64,000 bases of DNA, from the NCBI GenBank assembly GCA_020064725.1, contig JAGTWJ010000019.1, forward strand, positions 868,001 to 932,000, in the 5' to 3' direction. Shown here one piece after another: positions 1 to 10,335 of this stretch (position 1 is its first letter; each line of letters opens with the position of its first letter). The position numbers and the translations under genes are program-made. Under the pieces are notes generated by a model. That model saw only the letters and a program-made list of their open reading frames with translations, searched no databases and was not told the origin of the DNA. The DNA comes from Drechslerella dactyloides. Lineage: Eukaryota > Ascomycota > Orbiliomycetes > Orbiliales > Orbiliaceae.

Positions 1-1269
1 AGCAAAAATACCATACAAATAGGTATCGAATGCGCTCAAAATATCTGATACCAAAGCCAATACATCAAGAATTTATATCAAGAATTCAGCTTCCATTCCC
101 ACTCAACTCCAATCAAACACAGCTTACAAAGGCTTATACAAAAACTCTTTGTATGTGAAAGAATATATAGCAAATTTTACTTTGTTTACTTTGTAAATAT
201 TGTTTGAAAAAATCAACTACCGGGAAGGATAAGTATTACTTTTGATTCAAGACATTATCTCTCTTGATGGCTGTCACCTGTACCTTGCGACGGCAGCTGT
301 AATCTAAAGGTTCTCGACGAGCTCGACCGATTAGGCTCTTTCCTTCCCTGTCCCGCCTCGGATTGTCGATCTTAATAAGCTTGCCAGATACGACACTAGA
401 ACTACTGTCCGCGCTGCCTCACAGTCATCAGTCATCCGCTTTTGTTGTCTGTTTATCGGACAATGGGATCTAGTCGTTGTGAAATATGCGTTATAATCCA
501 GGGGAGATAGCCGTTCCTTGTTCAGTCCATTGCGTAAAAAGTTGACCTGCATTTGCGGAGGTGAAGCTAAAGGCACAAATGCTAGACAGAATCCACAACG
601 CTGCAGTACTGGATCGCAATATTGGGTTAAGTTTTTGATAGTAGGCTTGATAATATAACCCTAACAGAGCTCCCAAGTGTATAGAAAGTACATGTATGTA
701 CTACTGAGCTAGCCCGCAAGTATGCATGGGCCAGAAGCATCTAGCCACTGGCTAACCTCTATGTGACGCATTTGGCCAAGCAGGACACATATCATGGTGC
801 CTCATGATTATAGTAATCGTGCAGTGCACACGGAAGACCAAAATTCCCTACATCACTCCTTCCTGCACCTTTCAGGCACCAAACTGGGATTTCTAGCTAA
901 TAGCATATCGTCGAGCAGAGCGGATTTAAGAAATATGCACAGCTTATTTGGAATCGAGAATCTAGCTCTCGCGGATAGAACATCTTACTTTATCAATATG
1001 CTCATATGATCATAACCTGTTAAATGCGAAATCGTTACTTGATCGTATTATTCGTCCCAAGTTCAACATGTATCTGAAGTCCTACGGCAAAGGACTCCTG
1101 GCAGAGCCTGTATAGCCGGCCCGTTACTACCCACATAAAGCCGGCAGTCACTTTAATCAGCTAATATTGTAGCTAGACCAATCTTCCTTGTCCAATTTTC
1201 CTTGTCACAATTGGCATGATCACTCAGGCTCATGCACGTTCTGGGTCTATGACCCATATTATCTGCTCC
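1..1269. other. Left-edge intergenic region, no supported gene
   Basis: This stretch precedes the 3' end of the O-methyltransferase gene. It is AT-rich, especially in the first 250 bases. It holds only short overlapping open frames on both strands (about 60-80 codons), with no domain signature and no convincing splice structure. I see no tRNA-like or repeat structure. It probably contains the 3' untranslated region and downstream flank of the methyltransferase gene. Confidence 0.5.
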
Positions 1270-3110
1270 TCAGCTGTGACAAAGCTCAGAGTCCTTCAGA
1301 ACTACTTCAACGAGCCCGACCTGGCTCCTGGTTTCCCAAAATTTGTTAAGATGCAAGCCTGCCTTCTCGACTAGGCTCCGAAATTCCGTCGGCTTGCGCT
1401 CAATCCCATTCATAAACGCCATTAGCTCTAGGTCACGCACATGAGAGTACCTTGTAAAGTATCCATAGTTCGCTGGCAGGACCGACGGCGCTCTGGGCAA
1501 CTGGGGATCGCCGCAGGTAGTATTCATTACTTGGTCACTATGGCAAGGAAGTTAAAAGACGAGCTCAGGTGCATGATGCAGGTACTGGGTGTCAAGGTGT
1601 AGGAAACTGTCAAAATGGAGGACAGGAGCTTACCATATAAGAAGTCTACTCCGAGGACCCATAGCAGCCTTGATTCCTTTCAAGATGCGAACGCAATAGT
1701 CATCGCCCCAGTCGTGAAGAATATATCGTAACCAGTAAATATCGGCATCCTTAACCGGATTCTCCTCGAAGAAGTCATGTTCAATAAACTTAACGCGGCC
1801 TTGCTCAAGCGCGCTCGGGTTCTCTAGCGGCCATACTTCCGCCTCTCCTTTGCTAAGAGTTTTCCCTCTGTCTTGGATGACGAAATTTAAATCTGGGTAC
1901 AAATGAGAAAGTCCAAGAGAGAATCCACCTATGTCTCGTTTCAGCGGCCGATATCGGTGCGTATCACTCCACTGCAAAATGATTCAGTGATTACATACCC
2001 ATCCCCCCACCCACATCAACGACAGTAGCGCTGCCAAGAGAAGCCCATGGGAAGTCTAAAGGTGGATGTCAGAATGTAAAACTCACTAGGGCAGATTAGC
2101 GGCTGGTCAAGTTAATTACCGTATAAGTGGGCTATCCCAGAGACCCTCCCACCTCCTATCATGGCAAGGCTGAATATGTCATGTTCTGGTCGAGGCACAC
2201 GTTTCCGGTCGTCTTCTCCATCATCCGTTTTCTTCATATATTCTTGCAACTCGTTTCCGAAGATGCCTGGGTAAGCGCTCTGTGCGCCATCAGGGCCATT
2301 ACGACCATCTAAGATGTCCCGAGCTGTTGTGGTTTCCTCCATCCAGTCCCAAATGGACTTTTTTGTTCCCACAGCATCTTGGAAAGCCGTTACATCAACG
2401 GAATAGGAAGGCCCCTTAACAGGGTCTGTGAGAATTCGGGGCAGATAGTCTGAAGCAGTATACGCATATTGACCACTGCAGCAACGATACATAAGTCGCA
2501 AGTTTGCTAAATTATTGTTGGTATGAATTATAAGCTGGTAAGCTACTCACCATAGTAAGATGTAAGCACGCAGGGGGTCATTTCCCACAAGCGCTGCCGA
2601 AATAGCGTTGTTGGCAAAGACGTCCTCGGCCGTCTCGCGGAAAACGTGGATGGAGCAAAGACATCGCATAACACGTGCTTAAAGTTTCGTTAGCTGATCG
2701 ATATTTTAAATAGATTTGGTACAGCGGAATGAGGGGATATTACAAAGTTTCCGGGCTTCTATGCCCACACGAGCTGCAAGATCTTTGATATCACAGCCAG
2801 TGTCGCCATGTTCAGCCAGAATATCGGGGATGCGTAAAGACGCGGCTATGTGCATTGAACGGCTTTCATAATGTTGCAGCGCAACTTCAATGACGCGCAG
2901 GCTAGGATCGCTGACCAGTTCTGTAATCATTCCAGCCGCGGACAACAATACCTTCTTCGCTTCGAAGAGCGCATGCGACGGCAATGGTCCGTCAACATTG
3001 TCCACTTTCGAGCTGTTAGCCGCCACAAAGTCAGCTATCGCGGTCTGAATCAGCCCACCCAGCTCCAGTAGCTGAAGTGCAGCTTGGTCAGTCGGAGTCG
3101 TACTACCCAT
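1270..3110 (-). CDS. SAM-dependent O-methyltransferase (fungal secondary-metabolism type)
   Basis: Predicted class I O-methyltransferase that transfers a methyl group from S-adenosylmethionine to a hydroxyl of a small, probably aromatic, metabolite. Six exons are read from GT-AG junctions: 2744-3110, 2551-2677, 2120-2475, 1999-2055, 1634-1928 and 1270-1537. They give 489 aa in one frame. The N-terminal half carries the winged-helix dimerisation fold usual in this family (around RIPDILAEHG). The SAM motif VVDVGGGMGGFSLG is rebuilt only when exons 4 and 5 are spliced. LRYILHDWGDDYC supplies the family's catalytic histidine, and a conserved ICDQVMNTT segment follows. Introns are about 55-105 nt. 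No key residue is missing, so the gene looks functional. The family resembles methyltransferases of polyketide clusters such as the aflatoxin/sterigmatocystin type, but no synthase or cytochrome P450 is visible nearby, so the substrate is unknown. Confidence 0.87.
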
Positions 3111-3207
3111 TATGCCAATCCTTCTAATTGGAATAGGTGAGTGATGATGCTTCTTGAGGATGCCTGAGCTGATTTAATACTGCTGAGTTTCACCCGCTTA
3201 CTTAGCA

Positions 3208-3549
3208 TCAAGATATCCCGATCAGGCCATAGTCTCGATCGATTTCATCATTGCCCCCGCACTTCAGTTGTATCATAAGAGCTAAACCATCAAGAGTATT
3301 AGGGTCCGAGTAACGGGGCTTTTTCTTGGGCTCCGGAAATGCAGCAAAGAGACCCGGCAACATATGATTCGATACAGACCTCGATCGCATAGTCGCATCG
3401 GCGGCACGGAAGTAACCGAATCGTGCTCCACCGGATTAAGACAGAAGTCGTAAGATACCTTCCTCAAATCTTTCTAGCTTCATAACCTGGCTGAAAATTG
3501 CATCTGCGTGTGGACAGGAATCGTCTAGTTCGCCATCAGCGACAACAAT
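3208..3549 (-). pseudogene. Broken fragment of an unidentified protein-coding gene
   Basis: A coding-like exon begins after an acceptor-like TTATTTCAG at about 3550. It reads IVVADGELDDSCPHADAIFS and continues through KLERFEEGILRLLS into an in-frame TAA. The same frame then resumes with GGARFGYFRAADATM and PGLFAAFPEPKKKPRYSD before ending near 3208. The two halves read like one protein with a nonsense codon. CAA to TAA by a C-to-T change would explain it, which is the kind of change repeat-induced point mutation makes. I could not assign a family. No start exon is evident upstream. It lies about 100 bp upstream of the methyltransferase start and points the same way, so both may once have belonged to one cluster. 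Confidence 0.4.
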
Positions 3550-4874
3550 CTGAAATAACGCTTAGGAAAGGAAGATTAGTTTCCCGCCGAATTACATCGG
3601 ATAGCTATCTCCTGCAGCCTTTGTATCTTTCATTCAATGTCATTTAGACAATGAATATTGAGATCTAATGGACCAACGTACCCCAGTGTATGGCTAGCTA
3701 CGCCACCAATGCGAGCTATCCGCATATAGATTTCGTTGAGGTGGTTGTCAAAAGTTCCCATTGGCGTGTAGCTATTCAGACGGTGGGCTACGTTACAATG
3801 TCCATGGATCCATGCTACATACAGGTTTCTATATTTCAATGCACCAACGGACTTTTCAAAGACCAGAATCGAGATCGGTGCAGCAAAACATGACTAATTA
3901 GCTAATGCTGCCCACTTCCTTGGCCCGAAAACGGAGGAGCTAAGACTACCGAAGCTAGTCTTGGTAGTGAAGACTTCCCGCAAATGCATAAAAGCACTCT
4001 TTCAACATCAACGACCTGTTTAAGAAGTTCTAGGTTCCACAGTATTTCAATGGCGCGGAAAAAGGGATACATTTTCGAGCCGCGATAAGAAGCAATATCA
4101 ACCCCAACAAAGGGAGATAACTGTTCTTATAAGAGAGAATTGGAGCCGTCTTGTTGTAATTGGCTTTAGTGGTGTCCTTTGTTGTCCAGAGTTTAGATTT
4201 TGACCAAAATCGGCAACGGATACCTCAAAGCCATCCCGTCCGTGGGCTAACGGGAGAGCTAGTCTCGGTGCCAGAGTCGACTCGCCGAACCGCCGAACTA
4301 ACCGACCAGGCAAGTCTGGCCTTGAGGCTAGGCGAAAGCCATGCATCGTTTACAGTGGTTATACCCACCTCACCTTATTACATAAGAAAACTCAATTGAT
4401 CAATCGCATTCTATTTCTAGCTAGTTGAATTCAAACATGCATTTCTCTAAAACTCATCTTGCAAAACTCTTGATGGGTGATTTATAGAGTCCTCCTCCAC
4501 ATCTCGACGGTGTGTTTTATCCACTCGAGCCTATCGCAATGTCATCTAAAGATTTAAAGATTGGCTTTGTAAACCTTTTGTTGACAGTTTAATAAAGCCT
4601 TATAGATATTCTGGCAGAGAGTTGTCTCTATCAATAAGGTGATCTCTCACCTCAGTATAGCCTCATTACGCAAAGCTGTTTATCAGCTCAGGGATATAGA
4701 GCTAAAATAGGACGAAAATCCGAGAGCGAGAAGGCTGTTTTGGTCCGGCTCGCCGCCGCTAATGAAAACGCTCCGTTACCCGGCGCCGCTGACAGCAAGC
4801 CAGGGGGCATTCGATATTCGGCATGATTACGTAGTGGAGATCTTCGTCGAACCCCCGTATATTAATATATTATC

Positions 4875-4982
4875 CATACGTGTATGTAAGCGCACGTGTG
4901 TATCGGCGCGCATACGTATACGCGTGTGTATGTGTACTGCGTATATAAGTGTGTTTATGTGTTGATGTGTATATACGTATAT
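4875..4982. repeat. Alternating purine-pyrimidine (TG/CG/TA-rich) tract
   Basis: About 108 bases consist almost entirely of alternating purine and pyrimidine steps, dominated by TG, CG and TA (for example CGCGTGTGTATGTGTACTGC). A similar shorter stretch follows at about 4997-5040. Such tracts can form left-handed DNA under supercoiling and evolve like imperfect microsatellites. No gene adjoins it. Confidence 0.75.
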
Positions 4983-7900
4983 CCTTTAATTACCTAGGTG
5001 CGTATATAGGCATATACGTGGGCGTACGCATGCCATGCGCCTGGCAGGCGGCTGGCGGCTGCCAATAGACGGCCCGAGTCGAGACTAAAATTCTGTCATG
5101 CATAACTGTTTTACCCCCCAGATTTGTATGGTGGCCACACCTAATTTCTGGCCTTGGTAAACGCGCTAATTGAGGTGTGGGTGTATATTGAATACAAAAT
5201 GCAACATTTGCCTTCTGCCATCAAACCAATAAATCCTTAATATCTCCACCAAAAGCCAACAAAACAAACTGAATTAGATAAATATGAGAAATAAGTGTAG
5301 CCACCGAGTAACTATCGTTTAAAACCTTATTCACTATATTTCATCAGTTTTGGAAGAGATATCAAGGGTAGCTTATCGTCTCGCAAGCCAGGGCGGCCAA
5401 CCAAGACTAGCTCGGTTGCTTGACAAGGGTTAATCAAGGCCAGGTTTTTATAGAAAAGGCGAATGTTACATTTTGAGTTTGCGGGAGCTGGGGTACGTAT
5501 GCATTGCCGAATTGGTGCGTTGTTCGCGGTTGTTGACTTGTGGTTGTCGCGGTGGTCTAAGGAGCTAGCTGCCCGTCGTCCGGCGCCTGCCAGCTGTCGT
5601 CTGACGGCCAAATCTTTTTTGCTGATGTAGAGACACTCTTAGGCTGCAAAGACTCAAGCATTCTATGCCCTAGAATGTATGAATGCTGGTCGGCCCCGTT
5701 AATTTGCCATGACTTCTAGCATATCTTGTAGCCCCAGTCCGAAGTACAATCTAAGAGCGAAATGAGCTCAGCGCATGGCCATACAGCCGAGGGTAGCAAC
5801 ATCCAGCCCTCCTACAGCCGGAGTTTACGGCCAAAAATCCTGAAACAAGTGGTTCACAATCAGCATCGCTGATAGCAGCAGACTACACAAATGGCACCAT
5901 GTCAGATTGTAATCATCATCATAATAGTACGAAGACGGAGATGAAGTACAGAACCTCATCTTTAATGGCATTACTACCTAATATGTTCTCTAATGTACTC
6001 GATCGGTGCATGTAGTTATCTTATGCGATTGCGATAAACCCTCAATTCGAAAGCATAAATGATTCTCATAAAGCTGAATCCTAAATCCGCGTGGCAGATA
6101 GTCATTGTTATTTGACAGAGCATGACAACGCTGCATATCTAGGCTTCAAGATAGCATGAATTCGAAATTGTCCCATTTCCTGAGGAATTATTATCGCACG
6201 AGCATGCTTTGACAAGGTACCAGAGTATCACACTCGACGCTGTCTGTATGCGATTTATGTACCTGGGCTACAAGCGAATATAAGCAACCGTGAGGCCACA
6301 CTTAAGATACATCCATATTTCGTGTGCACTAGGTCGTATCTCGTCCCATGAAGCTTCGAAGGTGGTCGAAAATACGCCCGAGTTTATATATCTTTCATCG
6401 ATATGCCGGAGAAATCTCCCGCCATAAATTCTTTTGCTCGAAGCCTCGGAATGGTAAATCTGTCGTCGCTTACGGTAATTCTGTTGCAGAAATTTATATG
6501 TATACACGGAGAGTATCGTCCAGTGCGATTGTGGTGATTTTGTTGACATGACGTAGCCGCTGATGATAGTTCGATGAGCGCATGCGCAGCGCTGCTTGTA
6601 GAATTAATTGGATATGGTGAAAAGGGTTTGGACGATACGGCATTGGCCAGAAATGCTTGCCTTCTCGAGGCGGCCAGCCAGCATGCATGGAGAACTGCTA
6701 CCCTCTCGTAATGGGAACGCGCGTAACAGATAGTATCTATATCATCCCAAGCTTCAAATTTTAGGTTCTAAACCTTGATCCTGCTGAGATAAATGTCCTC
6801 CAATTTACTGTTGTATAGGAAGCCTCAGCATGACCGGTGGTTAATATTCAGAGTATTATTCGGCATGTGATGCATTGGCGATAGCTAGTGAAACCTCTTT
6901 GGTAAAGTCTGGATAACGGCGTAGCACAGTCCCTTTGCATTAGGATCCGTATACGTGTAAATCTCAAGTAATGATGGCAACATTTCTCAATGACTCATTG
7001 CCGGCAGGATGTCTGCCAGGTGGAAAGTATAATAGGGAATGCTTCATATCAAAGATAGCGATGCCTTGATAAACTGTGATCATAGAGCGAGTCATATACA
7101 TTCTGTTGTTCCAGACGCCAAGTCTCAGCTTGATCATGAAGGGACGATAGATATATACTCGAGAGAGCGCATGATGCACGCATCCAACCCTGAAAGAATC
7201 ATATTTCGCTTCCAGGCCCGGCGCCTGAGTATTTCGACAGGGATCAGAACATATACTATGGTGCGACCGAGGTTTGCAGAAGATGGCCATCGGTTTTTCG
7301 TACACACCATTGATCGGTGGCTTTCAAGAGACAAGTCGCATAATTTTTGTAGTAACAGATGTATGTTTGATACTTTGGATCAGCGCCGGTGATTGCGCTG
7401 CCCATCAACCTAAGTTATCTGCTGCCTATTGCAATTTCCCCCGCGTCACTTAGTCTCTACGCTGAATTAGTATCATTTCGGTAGGAGGTGTCTCTTCTGA
7501 TGACTCAGTACGTATGTACCAACGCATACGGTACCGCGGTAGCTTTTCAACTTGATCGATTGGCATGTCTAGATCTATAGATCCAGTGTATGTTTGCATT
7601 CTATATGGATGGTCTCATGCGAATTCATGATCCTGGAATCTCATCGGGCCTGTGCTTCTGAGTAAAGGTTCAGAGATGAGCTCTAGGGTAGTGTGTGATC
7701 TCATAATATATATTCTGACACGAGCCACGCTGTGTGATGCGGAACATATCTTAAATATTCGGATGTGGTCGCCTTCGCAGATCTCTCAGACATTGTTGCC
7801 ATCCTTCAAGGTGTAGATATAGCTAAATTGCTGCAATGACGGAACATACGCGGTACATGGTATATGAGTTTGATCTGATGACATGGGGATTTCGAGCTCT

Positions 7901-8786
7901 GTTCCATATATTGGGATCTCCTGTCCTCATTATACTCCCGACGTGGTCTCGGGGCCTCCCGACGTTGTGTGACGAGCATGGAGGAGTTATGACGCCGGGA
8001 GAGAAATATCGCATCCAAGTTGGTCGCCGGTGTATAGCAATCACGCTGCCATATTATTTTGGTGTCTGGAAGCGTCTGGTATCCAGTGAGTTCCTTCTTA
8101 GGAAAGATATACGATCTAGGATGTAGGGGATATACATATATACATGTCATCGACTCTGAAGCCGGTGACTTAGGAGTGAGGTGTAAATGGTTAAGTGTGG
8201 AGGTGAGCCAGATGGGGGCATGGGCCTATTAATACTCAACGGCAACCAACGTTCTGGAACATGCCGCATACTACATGCACCTGATGACAATTCAACAGGT
8301 GCTCTCAGCTTCCATGAGTTGTTCCGGAACTATTTCCTTGAACGCCGAGCTCAGATTTTGCGACGACGACGTTGGAGTGATTGAAACCATGCATACATGC
8401 ATCTTGTTCTGAATCTCACGACTGTGGATATGACCTCACGCCGGCCTCACCAAGACATCAGATACAGCACGCACCGCAAAACATCTTCGCCATCATGTTG
8501 AAGTGCATACGTACTTAATTTCCACATTGCAAGATTCCATCAACCTAGCTATCGAAATGGAATTTTACAGAACAATTTGGCGCCATAATACTCTATCCTG
8601 GAAGCTCGCAATCGAAGTCGAGCAACAAAATAATTAATAATCGCAAGAAATGAAACACTGGATCCTTTAAAGAACGCGATATATGCTTATACTATATCTA
8701 CCAACGTAACGCCTCATTTTCCACCAACGCTACTTTTCCCTCGACAAAAAGCCGAAAGCCAAGTCGCAGTGGCAATCACTCCCCAT

Positions 8787-8820
<34 letters not shown>
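8787..8820. repeat. GACA tetranucleotide microsatellite
   Basis: About eight copies of ACAG/GACA, with one unit altered to ACAA. It lies about 155 bp beyond the stop codon of the J-domain gene, probably in its 3' flank. Confidence 0.9.
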
Positions 8821-8821
<1 letters not shown>

Positions 8822-8974
8822 TATATACACATACATGCAAACGTCTTTTATAAATATAAAGCCAAGCCCTCAGAAAACAGACGGTAGATGCAGAAAGAAG
8901 GAGACCCAAACATATCATCGTAACATGCAAATAACTATACAGAATTAAAGAAGTGTAAGAATTCGAAGGGGCTG

Positions 8975-10335
8975 TCACCTCGGCCGCGACGAACTCCGCG
9001 AGGAGGCTCTACTCCCCGCGAACTCCGGGGCGTCACGCAGCCCGTTCCGCGGGTCCCTCTGCCGTTTATACTCGATGTCTTCCGCGTCGTCCTCCGCGCT
9101 ACTCCCGACTAACAACTCGAGCACTTTGAACACCCTATCGTTCAATATCCCGCCAACTTTCATCTCCTCCTCCGGCGGCCGGCCGATCGCATTCCACCCC
9201 GCCGTCTTGGCCCGCCATTCTCGCTCCTTCCGCCGCCGTAACGCAAGCTCCATCCGCACGGGTATCGCGAGCGTCGTACGCACAAGCTGCATCGTAACGA
9301 TGACCCGCCCTCTTACATCGAAATAACCCAGCGCCATCAGCCGCTTCTGCACACGGTGGATGCGACCCAGCTCGATGGATATCAGGAACGCGTAGACCCG
9401 CGTGGTGATAACGAGCTGTCGGATCCGGAAGAAGGCCGACTCGATGCCGTCGATGACGTCGTCGGAGACTAGGTTCGGGTAGCTGCGGTGCGCGGTTTCG
9501 AGCAGCTGGCGGACATGGGTGAAGTCGCCGGCCATGAATTCGGCGAATATGCTCTCGACGGCGGCGCGGAAGGAGCTTTCGCCGTCGATGAAGGCCGGAC
9601 GGTCGGAGTTGAAGCGGGCGGCGCCCTTGGGGTCGCGGGATGCGCGGTCGTAGGTGCGGCGGGAGGAAGGGGATTTCAAGACGTCAAAGGCGAAGCCGAG
9701 GCGCTGGAAGGCGCTGCAGTCATCAATTGCGTCAGTTTATGCCATTGTGATTGTATAGGTCGGTAGGGGGAAGGGGCAAGGTGGGCGTACCGGGTGGAGT
9801 CAGGGTGGTACGGGCTCTTGTCTGGGTGACAGATCTTGCCGCGCTCGAGGTAGCATCGTCGGATCTCAACCGGTGATGCATTGCGCGGGGCGCCGAGGAC
9901 GTTGTACAACTGTGACGCCGTTAGCGCTGTTTACAGACACCAATCGTCTTTCGATTCGTATATAAGACAGTACGCGGGTAAAGCTGCGTCACGCGATCGA
10001 GCGGCCAGTCGTCGAAATCGATGCGACAGCTAGCGTAAGATACCAGAATGCAAGAGCAAGAAATATTTCAAGGATAAGTGCAAACTTACATCATCCTCTT
10101 GCAGTATTTCTATACACCCAAGAACAAGTCAGCCACCCATCCGTTAAATTAAACCGTAAAGAAACATACACCGGTGGCCGGTGGTAGTGCGTGGACATTG
10201 CATTTGTAACACAAGATAAATCGCAGGGCACGCATGCAGGGATGCAGAAGTGAAAAACGTACCATCGATCAGGGAGGCCTTCGCAATCGCTCGAGGTGAC
10301 AGTGGCTCCTCCTGCCCCGCCCATTCGGCACTCAT
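8975..10335 (-). CDS. DnaJ (J-domain) co-chaperone-like protein
   Basis: Four exons at 10263-10335, 10090-10109, 9791-9909 and 8975-9713 join in frame to give 316 aa. The 20-nt second exon completes LIDEILQEDDLYNVLGAPRN. The J domain covers roughly residues 30-95 and contains the essential HPD in KICHPDKSPYHPDS, followed by AFQRLGFAFDVLKSP and RRTYDR. J domains stimulate the ATPase of Hsp70 chaperones. The remaining 220 residues are helical and charged, with no zinc-finger region, so this is a class III (type C) J protein. The start is the first ATG of exon 1 (MSAEWAGQEE); an upstream in-frame ATG is not present. The tail is rich in Ser and Arg. The specific client or compartment cannot be told. 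Confidence 0.83.

Larger units (their letters stand above)
3550..8974. other. 5.4 kb gene-poor, AT-richer segment
   Basis: No gene can be supported here. Short frames of up to about 115 codons overlap on both strands (for example around 7.0-7.4 and 7.8-8.15 kb), but none shows a domain, a spliced extension or consistent codon use. Composition is visibly more AT-rich than the segment to the right. The stretch includes an alternating purine-pyrimidine tract and a GACA microsatellite, listed separately. Decayed mobile or cluster DNA is a plausible origin, but no terminal repeats or transposase residues were recognised. Confidence 0.45.

Noticed and set aside
7039..8150. Overlapping 70-117-codon frames on both strands in the gene-poor segment
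   Set aside because: Frames occupy both strands at the same place, have unusual composition and show no motifs. They look like random open frames.
1..8974. Intact transposon or long terminal repeats in the AT-rich left segment
   Set aside because: I looked for reverse transcriptase, integrase or transposase motifs and for terminal repeats and found none by eye. Degraded copies cannot be ruled out without a library search.
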